From positions 124,001 to 188,000 of the forward strand of contig JAVSGI010000005.1 of NCBI GenBank assembly GCA_032334235.1: a stretch of 64,000 nucleotides of DNA, written 5' to 3'. Source of the DNA: Paracoccaceae bacterium Fryx2 (GTDB lineage: Bacteria > Pseudomonadota > Alphaproteobacteria > Rhodobacterales > Rhodobacteraceae). Position numbers and translations under genes: made by a program. Shown in pieces: positions 18,706 to 26,438 of this stretch. The notes below the pieces were generated by a model. That model was not told the origin of the DNA and searched no databases. It saw only the letters and a list, made by a program, of their open reading frames with translations. Numbering within the stretch: position 1 is the first letter of the stretch; each line of letters opens with the position of its first letter.

Positions 18706-19107
18706 ATGGCGGAAACCGCGGAAAAAGGCTGGTTCAGCGACGAGGTTGCGACCTTTGGCGACCGGGTGGCCGGTGCGCGCGAGGCTGCCGGTCTGAGCCA
18801 GGAAGACCTGGCGCGGCAGTTGGGCGTCAAGCTGAAGACAGTGCAGGGCTGGGAAAACGACTTGATCGACCCGCGCGCCAACAAGCTGCAGATGATGGCG
18901 GGGATGCTGAACGTGTCGATCCGCTGGATGCTGACCGGCGAGGGCGACGGGCTGGACCAGCCGTCGCTGCCCCGGGTGCTGCCGGGCGAGGCGCGGGGCG
19001 CGCTTGACGATCTGGGGCAGATGCGGGCGCGGATGCAGGCCCTGACCACCGAGATGGGCCAGATGGAAAAGCGCCTGCGCGGCCTGCTGGCCGAGGTGCC
19101 GGAATGA
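18706..19107 (+). CDS. XRE-family helix-turn-helix regulator
   Basis: 133 residues. The HTH lies at about 18-75: RVAGAREAAGLSQEDLARQL, then LGVKLKTVQGWENDLIDPRANKLQMMAGMLNVS and WMLTGEGDG, the usual end of a Cro/CI-type domain. The C-terminal 45 residues are a heptad-like coiled coil (QMRARMQALTTEMGQMEKRL), probably for dimerisation. ATG follows AAAAGGAG. It overlaps sdhE by 4 bp; this XRE-sdhE pairing implies coexpression rather than a proven regulatory link. Confidence 0.88.
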   Translation: MAETAEKGWFSDEVATFGDRVAGAREAAGLSQEDLARQLGVKLKTVQGWENDLIDPRANKLQMMAGMLNVSIRWMLTGEGDGLDQPSLPRVLPGEARGALDDLGQMRARMQALTTEMGQMEKRLRGLLAEVPE

Positions 19108-19415
19108 GCATCGCGGAAACCCCCGAGGCGCGGCTGAAACGCATGGGAATGCGGTCCTGGCGGCGCGGCACCAAGGAGATGGACCTGATCCTCGGGCCCT
19201 ATTCCGACGCGCATCTGGCCGGGATGGATGCGGCGCGGCTGGCGCTTTACGAGGTGCTGCTGGCCGAGAACGACCAGGACCTGCTGCCCTGGGTGCTGGG
19301 GCAGGACGCGCCGCCCGAGGCGCTGGCCGGTCTGATAGCCGAGATCGGGGTCTTCGCCCGGGCGCGGCTGACCCCTGCCGGAGGCGGGTCCGGGGACGAA
19401 CATCGGAAAACTTGA
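19104..19415 (+). CDS. sdhE: SdhE, FAD assembly factor 2 (succinate dehydrogenase)
   Basis: 103 residues. The defining RGxxE motif is in SWRRGTKEMDLILGPY (about 18-33), followed by the helix bundle YEVLLAENDQDLLPWVLG. The family promotes covalent attachment of FAD to the succinate dehydrogenase flavoprotein. It starts inside the last codons of the XRE gene (ATGA overlap). The C-terminal tail (GGGSGDEHRKT) is probably disordered. Confidence 0.92.
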   Translation: MSIAETPEARLKRMGMRSWRRGTKEMDLILGPYSDAHLAGMDAARLALYEVLLAENDQDLLPWVLGQDAPPEALAGLIAEIGVFARARLTPAGGGSGDEHRKT

Positions 19416-19497
19416 GGCGAAACCGGCGAGAGTTTACCAGATGTTTTCCTTTTGTCCCGAATCTGCCCCTTGAAGCAAGCGAAGGCGGAGATTTGGG

Positions 19498-19995
19498 ATG
19501 CACATGCAGGCAGAGGTTCTGGACGGGTCGCAGAAGGCCTTCATGGGGGGCTACCTGGAAAGCCTGGCGCTGGTGGAACGCCTGCACCGATTGCTGCTCG
19601 ATGTCGTCAAGGACGAATTCGAGCGGCTGGGGATTCTCGAAATCAACTCGGTGCAGGCGCTGCTGCTGTTCAACGTCGGCGACAACGAGGTTACGGCGGG
19701 CGAGTTGAAATCGCGCGGCTACTACCAGGGGTCCAACGTCAGCTACAACCTGAAGAAACTGGTCGATCTGGGCTACATGCACCACCAGCGATCCGAGATC
19801 GACCGCCGGTCGGTGCGGGTGCGGCTGACGGAAAAGGGGCGCCGGGTGCGCGGGGTGCTGACAGACCTGTTCGCCCGCCACGCCGAGGGCATGGACCGGC
19901 GCGGCCTGATCGGAGCGGCGGGGATGGAAGACATCAACCAGTCGCTGAAACGGATGGAACGCTACTGGACCGAGCAGATCCGCTACATCTACTGA
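19498..19995 (+). CDS. ldtR: MarR/LdtR-like winged-helix regulator
   Basis: 165 residues. A winged helix with the recognition region SRGYYQGSNVSYNLKKLVDLGYM and wing residues RSEIDRRSVRVRLTEKGRR. The opening LESLALVERLHRLLLDVVKDEF resembles LdtR of Rhizobiales, which controls L,D-transpeptidase and stress genes. The name is by resemblance only. Followed by a paired-palindrome element and no gene on the same strand. Confidence 0.75.
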   Translation: MHMQAEVLDGSQKAFMGGYLESLALVERLHRLLLDVVKDEFERLGILEINSVQALLLFNVGDNEVTAGELKSRGYYQGSNVSYNLKKLVDLGYMHHQRSEIDRRSVRVRLTEKGRRVRGVLTDLFARHAEGMDRRGLIGAAGMEDINQSLKRMERYWTEQIRYIY

Positions 19996-20010
19996 CGGTG
20001 CGGGAGGTGC

Positions 20011-20223
20011 GATTTTTCTACGAAAAATCAGGGGTATCGGACGGGCCGTGGCGAGACGGAGCCTGTGGCGCGCGGGCAGCGGTCAATTGGCCGTGACAGG
20101 CTGGCCGGCGGGGTGCAGGGCGAGACGGACCCTGCGGCGCGCGGGCTGCGGTCTTTTCGTGCAAGCCCGGATGGTGGCGGGGCAAACCCCGGCAGCGCGG
20201 GCCGGATTTTTCGTAGAAAAATC
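20011..20223. repeat. Paired 19-bp palindromes flanking an intergenic block (pair 1)
   Basis: GATTTTTCTACGAAAAATC (20011-20029) and GATTTTTCGTAGAAAAATC (20205-20223) are palindromic arms around opposite cores CTACG and CGTAG. The 175 bp between them contains an imperfect 34-bp direct repeat (20051-20084 and 20120-20153). The block separates the convergent LdtR-like and kpsC genes. A second pair lies at 26199-26282. Confidence 0.8.
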
Positions 20224-20240
20224 GCGCGCGCCGGATCGGG

Positions 20241-22292
20241 TCAGCGCCAGAGGCCGGCGTGGCTGGCCAGGCGCCCCTGCAGCTTTGCCAGCACCCGGTT
20301 GAACGGGCCGGGCAGGGGCAGCGGGCCGCGGATCAGGCGGTCGGCCACCACCTCTGGCGGGCAGGGGCGGCGGCTGACGGGGTCGAAGCCGCGCGGATAG
20401 GCGATCAGCGCGGCATGGACCAGCGCGATCAGGTCGGGGCGCGGCAGCGGGTGGCCGTCGGGCGCGTGGCGGCGGCGGCCGGGCACCGGGCCGAGGTCGC
20501 GGGTCAGGCCCCAGCCGGCATAGAACGGCGCGCCGAGGCAGGTCACGGGGCGGCCGCGCAGCAGGGCCTCGAACCCGATCAGCGAGGTCATCGTCCAGAC
20601 CTCGTCCACCGCGCCGATCAGGGCGATGGGGTCGGCGCGGGCGGCCACCACATCCGCCAAGGCGAGGTCGGTGGCGGGAATCAGCCCCGGGCGCAGGCCC
20701 GCCTCGACATCGGGGTGGGGTTTGTAGATCAGCACGGCGCCGGGGTTGGCCTGCCGCGCCGCGCGCAACAGGGCGAGGTTGCTGCGCACCTCTCCCGCGC
20801 CGCGCAGGATGGAGGCGTCGTTTTCCACCTGGCCCGGCACCAGGATGCGATGGCCTGCGGGAAGCGGCGGCAGGGTGCCCGCGAGGTTGTATTTCGACAG
20901 CCCGCCCGCGATCAGCGTGGCCAGCAGCCGTTCGGCCCGGGCGCGACCGCCGGGGGGCGGGCCGGACAGGATCAGCCGTTCCAGACGGCTTTCGCGGCCG
21001 GGGTCGTAGTAGATGCCGAGGTCGTCGGTCACGAGGCTCAGCGGCGGGATCAGGTCGGCCCCCAGCCCGCGCGAGCGCAGGAAGCCGTCTTCGACCCGGC
21101 GGATCGTGGGGGCGGCGAGGCTGTCGGGGGCCTTCCCGGCCCAAACCAGCAGGCCGCGCCCGGTGGCAAGCGCCAGCGCCGCGGCGCGGGCCGGGTCGTC
21201 GCGGAAGACCAGCGGCTTTTCGCGGCCGAACACTGCTTGCAGGTGCCCCCGCTTCCACAATCGCATCCCGAGGGCGACATGGCCCGCGCGGTCTTCGCGG
21301 AAGGCGCGGGTTTCGACTTCAAGCTGGTCCACCGCCGCCTCGAAGCCGCACAGCCGGTCGCGGCAGGGGTCGTACCAGGTGGGGCAGAGGATCATCGCGG
21401 CGGCAAACAGCTGGGCGCGGGTCAGGCGGCGGCGGCGGCGCGGGGGCGGGTTTTCGTCGGCGCTCAGCCCCCAGCCCGCGTAGAACGGCTGGCCGAACAC
21501 CCGGGGGCGGTGGCCGGCCAGGATCGCCTCGAACCCCAGTTGCGACGATACGGTGTAGACTGCGACGGCGCCTTCCAGCAGCCGCCACGGCGAGACGGGA
21601 TCGCTGAGCAGGCTGACGCGGCCCTGCGCGTCCTGCGGGCCGTAATGGCCGGGGCGCAGGCCGGCGGCGGTTTCGGGATGGGTCTTGATGATCACCCGCG
21701 CGCCGGGATGTTCCTCTTGCGCGAAGACCAGCATTTCCCGGAAGGTCGAGGCCCTGGCGCCGGAATGGCGGATCGAGGCATCGCCCCGGACCTGATCGAC
21801 CACCAGCACATAGCCGGGGGCCGGGGGTGGCAGGCCGGGGTCGTGGCTGTTGTATTTCGAGAGGTCGGCGGCCTGAAGGCGGCCGATGCCGTCGCGCGCC
21901 CGGGTCAGCAGGGCGGCATCGTCGAGCGGGTGGCTGGCCAGCAGCCGTTCCAGCCGCGACGGCACGCCCGCGTCGAAATGCACGCCGTCGTCGAGCAGCA
22001 GGCCAAGGGGGGCGTCGCCCAGCCTGCCGGGGCGGACCGAGCGCAGGAAGGCATCCTCGATGCGCAAGAGCGGCACGCCGCGGTGGGCGGCGATGGCCTC
22101 GCCCCGGGCGGCATGGGGGCTGCGGCCCCAGACCATCACGCCGTCGCCCTTGCCGGGCAGGCCGAGGTGCAGGCTGTGCCCGGCCAGCGCAAGGATGCGG
22201 CGCAGGCGGGGCTGGCGCAGCACGCCCGCGTTGTAGAAGAACAGCCGCCGGGGAAAGGCCACGGCGTCTGCCGGTTCGCGCGCCTGCGGCAA
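20241..22292 (-). CDS. kpsC: Capsular polysaccharide biosynthesis protein KpsC
   Basis: About 683 residues if TTG 22292 is the start, just after the stop of the upstream export gene; GTG 22262 is an alternative and the frame is open to ATG 22394, which would overlap that gene. The protein is two tandem copies of the same module, each with an LRIEDAFLRS / VEDGFLRSRG segment, a LSKYN motif, KTHPE / KPHPD and a GFEAxLxGxxPxxxGxPFYAGWGL end. This duplicated layout is that of KpsC, which adds alternating Kdo residues to lipid anchors of group 2 capsules. Last gene of the three-gene capsule set. Confidence 0.85.
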   Translation of the reverse strand: MPQAREPADAVAFPRRLFFYNAGVLRQPRLRRILALAGHSLHLGLPGKGDGVMVWGRSPHAARGEAIAAHRGVPLLRIEDAFLRSVRPGRLGDAPLGLLLDDGVHFDAGVPSRLERLLASHPLDDAALLTRARDGIGRLQAADLSKYNSHDPGLPPPAPGYVLVVDQVRGDASIRHSGARASTFREMLVFAQEEHPGARVIIKTHPETAAGLRPGHYGPQDAQGRVSLLSDPVSPWRLLEGAVAVYTVSSQLGFEAILAGHRPRVFGQPFYAGWGLSADENPPPRRRRRLTRAQLFAAAMILCPTWYDPCRDRLCGFEAAVDQLEVETRAFREDRAGHVALGMRLWKRGHLQAVFGREKPLVFRDDPARAAALALATGRGLLVWAGKAPDSLAAPTIRRVEDGFLRSRGLGADLIPPLSLVTDDLGIYYDPGRESRLERLILSGPPPGGRARAERLLATLIAGGLSKYNLAGTLPPLPAGHRILVPGQVENDASILRGAGEVRSNLALLRAARQANPGAVLIYKPHPDVEAGLRPGLIPATDLALADVVAARADPIALIGAVDEVWTMTSLIGFEALLRGRPVTCLGAPFYAGWGLTRDLGPVPGRRRHAPDGHPLPRPDLIALVHAALIAYPRGFDPVSRRPCPPEVVADRLIRGPLPLPGPFNRVLAKLQGRLASHAGLWR

Positions 22293-22296
22293 GGCC

Positions 22297-23430
22297 TCAG
22301 CCGCCGACCGATGCCAGCGAATCCGCCGCCCCCGCCGTGCCGGTGACCGCGCTGATGGATTTCTGCCACTGCACGAACGGCGCCTCGGTGACATAGACGG
22401 TGTCGCCGTCGCGCACGAGGAAGTCGCGCGCCTCGAACATGCCGGTCGGTTGGGTCAGGTCCAGCACATAGACCATGCGCTGGTCGCCGGTCAGATCCTT
22501 GCGGCCGAGCACGGCATTGGCAATCTCGGCCGGTTCGTTGCGGAACACGAACACGCCGGTCGGGTCTGCGAGGCTGGTGTTCAGGCCGCCGACCTGGGCA
22601 ATCGCCTCGATGGCCGAGAGGGTCTGGGTCTCGAACGGGATCAGGCTTTGCGCGCCGGTGGCGCCCATCGCCACGAACGACCGGGTGTCCCTTTCGATCA
22701 CGATGCGGTCGCCGCCGCGCAGCGCGATGTCGAGACCGGGGTTGGCGTACAGATCCTCGAGCCAGACCTTGCCGGTCTGCGCGCCGCGGGTGACGCGCAC
22801 GATGGCGACCGAAGGCTCGATCGAGACCCCGCCCGCCCGGGCCAGCATCGCACTGAGCGTCCGGGTCGGCCGCTCGATCGGAAACACGCCCTGACCGCCA
22901 ACCGCGCCCGAGATGGTGACGGTCGAGCCGTCGCCCGCGACGCGCTGCACGGTGACCTGGGGGTCGGGGGTCTGGGTGTCGAGCTTGCGGGTGATGGCCT
23001 GGCGCAGGCCCTCGGGCGTCTGGCCTGCCGCCTTGATCCGGCCGGCATAGGGCACGAAGATCATGCCGCTGCCATCGACCTGCACCTGATCCAGCGCCGA
23101 GACCCGCTGGCCGGTGTTGCCCAGAAGCGGGTCTTCCTTGACGTTTTCGAACACGGTCAGGGCGAGGGTGTCGCCCGCCGAGATGGTGTCGGACCCGACG
23201 AGGCCCGCGTTGCGGAAGGCGGAACTGAAGCCGAAGGCGGGCATCACCGACGTGGCGCGGGTGACGCGGCTGTTCACCGTCACGATGAAGGCGTCGCCCT
23301 TCTTGAGCACCGAACCCGCATAGATTTCCTTCTTGTTGGGGCCGGCCCGGGGAAGCCCGCAGCCCGCAGCCATCGCAACAAGCGAGACAAGGGCCAATGC
23401 CTTGGCCCCTCTGGATGCCGTAAATTTCAC
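22297..23430 (-). CDS. Outer-membrane polysaccharide export lipoprotein (KpsD/Wza family)
   Basis: 377 residues from GTG 23430, chosen for AAAGGAG 8 bases upstream. A lipoprotein signal ends in LVAMAAGC. The polysaccharide export (PES) domain covers SAGDTLALTVFENVKEDPLLG to GMIFVPYAGRIKAAGQTPEGLRQAI, followed by SLBB-type beta-grasp repeats (VTISGAVGGQGVFPIERPTRTL and DFLVRDGDTVYVTEAP). It would form the outer-membrane channel for capsule chains. It lies between kpsS and kpsC on the same strand. The inner-membrane exporter genes (kpsM/T/E) are not in the window. Confidence 0.88.
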   Translation of the reverse strand: MKFTASRGAKALALVSLVAMAAGCGLPRAGPNKKEIYAGSVLKKGDAFIVTVNSRVTRATSVMPAFGFSSAFRNAGLVGSDTISAGDTLALTVFENVKEDPLLGNTGQRVSALDQVQVDGSGMIFVPYAGRIKAAGQTPEGLRQAITRKLDTQTPDPQVTVQRVAGDGSTVTISGAVGGQGVFPIERPTRTLSAMLARAGGVSIEPSVAIVRVTRGAQTGKVWLEDLYANPGLDIALRGGDRIVIERDTRSFVAMGATGAQSLIPFETQTLSAIEAIAQVGGLNTSLADPTGVFVFRNEPAEIANAVLGRKDLTGDQRMVYVLDLTQPTGMFEARDFLVRDGDTVYVTEAPFVQWQKSISAVTGTAGAADSLASVGG

Positions 23431-23519
23431 TGCCCGGGCTCCTTTGTGGATTGCTGCCTCACGTTTTTTTTGGAAACCTACAGAAAGGCGGCACAAATTG
23501 CCAGTCTGGCGTGACCCGG

Positions 23520-24806
23520 TCAGTTGACCAGCCGCAACTGTTGCCGTGGTGCCGCGTTGCCCGAGGTGAGCGCGTCATAGGGGTCTTCGGGCGACAGCAT
23601 CATGTCGACCACCTGGCGCAGCAGTTCGCGCCGCCCGCGGGCGGAATAGAAGCCGCCGGGCACCTGGCTGGTTTCAAGCAGGTAGTGGCGGTAATCGCGG
23701 TAGGCGCGGCTGTCGGGGCGGGTGGGGCGGGCGAAGAATTCGGCCAGCGGCTGGGCCGAGACGAACTCCGGCTTGCCATAGACCGAGGCGCCGAGCGATT
23801 TCAGCGGCAGCCCGCGCCACAGCACCTGCTGGCCCGCGGTCGAATTGACCGTGACCGCAGAGCGCGCGTGGTTCAGCAGCGCCGCCAGCTTGCCGCCCTG
23901 CACGAAATGCACCCGCCCGGTCAGCCCGTGTTCGCGGGCAAGGCGGCGGATCTCGCGCGCCACCGGCACGCGGCCGTCTTCCAGCGGATGGGCCTTGAAC
24001 ACCAGATGGTGATGCGGCGAGGCACCCCGCGCGAAGCTTTCGACGCAAAGCTGCAGGAAGTCGGTCATGCTGGCGAAGGGGCTGTGCGTCCGGAAGCTGC
24101 TGTCATGTTCCAGTTGCAGCAGCACCAGGTGATAGGGAAAGCCGCCGTGCCGGATGCGGAAGGTGGCGGCAAAGCGCCGCAGGCGGTGAACCGGCAGCAG
24201 CAGCAGGCGGCGGCAGTGAAGCAGGAACTCCTGCCAGACCGTCAGGGCGCGGTGCGGGCGGTAGGCGCGGTAATCCCAGAAGCCCGCCAGCACGAACCAG
24301 TGATAGAGCGCGCCCCAGAACATGTGCTGGCGCATGTCGCCCCAGCGGGCCGGGGCATCGGGCAGATCCATGTCGGAATGGGCCAGCGCCGCCTGCATGT
24401 CGGCTACGCTCAGCGTCATCAGCCGGGAATGGCCGTTGGCGCCGCCGCGTTCATAGGTGACCCAGTGCGGGCGCAGGTAGCCTTCCTCGAACACATGCAC
24501 CGTGATGCCCGCCGCCCGGGCGATGGCCACGGCATGGGCATGGAGCGGCCGGGTGTCGCCATAAAGCACGATGTCGGTGATGCGGTGGTCGGCCAGAAGC
24601 GCGGCGAGGGTTTCGGGCCAGAGGTCGGGGGTGCCCCTGAACGGGATGTAGCGCCCCGAGGTCCAGAACGCCCTGTCGCCCCGGTTGAACCCCACGCGCC
24701 AGACCTGCGCCCCCGATTGCGCCAGCATCCGGCCGAGCCGGTGGAAGAAGGGTCCGTGCGGACCCTGGAGGAAAAGGAAGCGGCGGTCTTCGCCCGATAT
24801 GCGCAT
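23520..24806 (-). CDS. kpsS: Capsular polysaccharide biosynthesis protein KpsS
   Basis: 428 residues. The start FLFLQGPHGPFFHRLGRML is the KpsS hallmark (LQGP-PFF), with VFEEGYLRPHWVTYERGG further on, VFKAHPLEDGR at about 290, and NSTAGQQVLWRGLPLKSLG, the donor-site region shared with KpsC. KpsS adds the first Kdo to phosphatidylglycerol in the group 2 capsule linker. First gene of the set kpsS, export lipoprotein, kpsC, all on the minus strand. Confidence 0.87.
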   Translation of the reverse strand: MRISGEDRRFLFLQGPHGPFFHRLGRMLAQSGAQVWRVGFNRGDRAFWTSGRYIPFRGTPDLWPETLAALLADHRITDIVLYGDTRPLHAHAVAIARAAGITVHVFEEGYLRPHWVTYERGGANGHSRLMTLSVADMQAALAHSDMDLPDAPARWGDMRQHMFWGALYHWFVLAGFWDYRAYRPHRALTVWQEFLLHCRRLLLLPVHRLRRFAATFRIRHGGFPYHLVLLQLEHDSSFRTHSPFASMTDFLQLCVESFARGASPHHHLVFKAHPLEDGRVPVAREIRRLAREHGLTGRVHFVQGGKLAALLNHARSAVTVNSTAGQQVLWRGLPLKSLGASVYGKPEFVSAQPLAEFFARPTRPDSRAYRDYRHYLLETSQVPGGFYSARGRRELLRQVVDMMLSPEDPYDALTSGNAAPRQQLRLVN

Positions 24807-24993
24807 GTATGGTCCGATTTTCTCATGGCGTAGCAGGCCGGTGGCGGGGGTAAAGCGGAAAACGCCTCTGCCGCAGTTTGTCGCGCCAAAGGGCGGCGCA
24901 AATGAGGCGGATGCGATGCGGCAGGGCTGCCGGCGGGCTTGCAGGGCGCGCGCCCGACCGTTACCCCGGTGTGGTCAGAGCAAGGGGGCGGGC

Positions 24994-25593
24994 ATGTTCA
25001 CGGGCATCATCAGCGATATCGGCCGGATTCTGGAGCTGGAGCAGCGCGGCGACCTGCGCGCCCGGATCGGCACCGCCTACGACGTGGCCGGGATCGAGAT
25101 CGGGGCATCCATCGCCTGCGACGGGGTCTGCCTGACGGTGATCGCGCTGGGGACGGAACCGCAGGGCTGGTTCGACGTGCAGATCTCGGGCGAGACGGTG
25201 TCGAAGACCAACCTCGGGCGCTGGGTCGCGGGCCATCGCGTCAACCTCGAACGCGCGCTGCGGCTGGGCGACGAGATGGGCGGGCACATCGTGTCGGGCC
25301 ATGTCGATGGCGTGGCCGAAGTGGTGGCGCTGCACCCCGAGGGCGACAGCCTGCGCGTGACGTTCCGCGCGCCACATGCGCTGGCGGGGTTCATCGCGCC
25401 AAAGGGCTCGGTGGCGCTGAACGGCACCTCGCTGACGGTGAACGAGGTCGAGGGCTGCGATTTCGGCATCAACTTCATTCCCCATACGCAGGTGGCGACC
25501 ACCTGGGGCGCGGTGGCGGCGGGCGACCTGGTGAACCTGGAGATCGACACGCTGGCGCGCTATGTTGCGCGGCTGCGCGAGTGGGGGCAATGA
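24994..25593 (+). CDS. ribE: Riboflavin synthase, alpha subunit
   Basis: 199 residues from ATG 24994, behind AAGGGGG. It begins with the invariant MFTGIISDIG, and its two lumazine-binding repeats are visible (SIACDGVCLTV with GHIVSGHVDGVAE; APKGSVALNGTSLTVNEVEG with FIPHTQ). It dismutates two molecules of 6,7-dimethyl-8-ribityllumazine to riboflavin. First gene of a unit with the unknown gene, ribBX, ribH and nusB. No FMN riboswitch consensus was seen in the 187 bp upstream. Confidence 0.96.
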   Translation: MFTGIISDIGRILELEQRGDLRARIGTAYDVAGIEIGASIACDGVCLTVIALGTEPQGWFDVQISGETVSKTNLGRWVAGHRVNLERALRLGDEMGGHIVSGHVDGVAEVVALHPEGDSLRVTFRAPHALAGFIAPKGSVALNGTSLTVNEVEGCDFGINFIPHTQVATTWGAVAAGDLVNLEIDTLARYVARLREWGQ

Positions 25594-26192
25594 GCGGATC
25601 GGGGAGCGGATCGGGGAGCAAATCGGGGAGCGGCCCGATGCGTGCGGGGCCGGGCCACAACGGCGGCCCGGCGCTGGGCCCCGGCCTCGGCTGGCAGCGC
25701 CATTGCTGGACCAAGGCGCGCGCCGACCTGCTGCCGCACCTGCCGCTGGAGGTGCTGCGCGGCCGGGTGCGGCGGGCGCAGGACCTGGGGCTCGACTACA
25801 AGACCTATGCGAGTGTGCGTGCCGCGACCGGGCATGACGTGCTGGCCTTCCTGTTTTCGTCGAACGCGCTGCGGGTGTTCGCGCCCGCGCCGGAGGTGCC
25901 GCAGGACCGGGCGCTGAAGCTTGCTTCGGTGCAGGCCGGGCGGATCGGGCTGGCACAGGGGCGGCTGCAGGTGGCGGACCTCGCGGCCGCGGCGGGCGGC
26001 CTGCTGGAGGCGGCGCATCCCGCCCCGCAGCCGCTGGCGACGTTTTCGGCTGCCCGCGACCGGCTGCGCGCGGCGCTGGGCCCCCTGCCGGGGGACCGGG
26101 TGATCCTGGTGGGCGACATGGAGCGCGAGTGGTGTGCGGCGGGTCGGCTGGCGGCCTACCTGCCCGCCGAGCGGTTCTTCTGCGCTGGGTAG
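25590..26192 (+). CDS. Conserved unknown protein in the riboflavin operon
   Basis: 200 residues, ATG overlapping the ribE stop (ATGA). After a Ser-Gly tail made from 12-bp tandem repeats (25594-25629), a motif PGHNGGPALG leads into WQRHCWTKARADLLPHLPLE and VRRAQDLGLDYKTYASVRAA, then GHDVLAFLFSSNALRVF. No enzyme motif is known to me; the second half looks helical. A similar GHNGGP-start protein seems to be carried by related bacteria, but I could not check. The position between ribE and ribBX suggests a link to flavin metabolism; this is inference only. Confidence 0.7.
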   Translation: MSGSGSGSGSKSGSGPMRAGPGHNGGPALGPGLGWQRHCWTKARADLLPHLPLEVLRGRVRRAQDLGLDYKTYASVRAATGHDVLAFLFSSNALRVFAPAPEVPQDRALKLASVQAGRIGLAQGRLQVADLAAAAGGLLEAAHPAPQPLATFSAARDRLRAALGPLPGDRVILVGDMEREWCAAGRLAAYLPAERFFCAG

Positions 26193-26198
26193 AGGGAC

Positions 26199-26282
26199 GA
26201 ATTTTCTACGAAAATTCGGGGGCCTGTCCGGGTGGCCGACGCGGTGTCCTGGCGGTGGGCGTGGAAATTTCGTAGAAATTTC
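26199..26282. repeat. Paired 19-bp palindromes (pair 2)
   Basis: GAATTTTCTACGAAAATTC (26199-26217) and GAAATTTCGTAGAAATTTC (26264-26282), with the same opposite cores CTACG and CGTAG as pair 1, separated by 46 bp. They lie between the unknown gene and ribBX inside what is otherwise one transcription unit. Confidence 0.8.
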
Positions 26283-26310
26283 GGGGTTTCTGCGGATGGA
26301 GCGCCTCCGG

Positions 26311-26335
26311 CGGGGATATTTGGGCAAGGTGAAAT
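26311..26335 (+). repeat. Dispersed intergenic repeat, copy 2 (partial)
   Basis: CGGGGATATTTGGGCAAGGT followed by GAAAT, matching 56158-56180 and the minus strand of 16863-16910. It sits just downstream of palindrome pair 2. Confidence 0.65.
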
Positions 26336-26438
26336 CCGGGCGCACGGGCTCTGGCGTCGGCGCGGGAGGCGCGTCGGGCTCTGGCATTGGCGCGCGGGGC
26401 GCGCTATGGGCTGTGGGCCGAGACCGTGGAGTGCTGCG

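Noticed and set aside
20259-22346. 695-codon plus-strand frame opposite kpsC
   Set aside because: Composition of a shadow; the minus strand carries duplicated KpsC modules.
22293-22394. Longer N-terminus for KpsC (ATG 22394)
   Set aside because: The extension is Arg/Ser-rich, overlaps the upstream gene by nearly 100 bp and resembles a shadow.
24807-24993. Possible FMN riboswitch before ribE
   Set aside because: The conserved AGGGCAGGGTGAAATTCCC-type core is not present in the gap.
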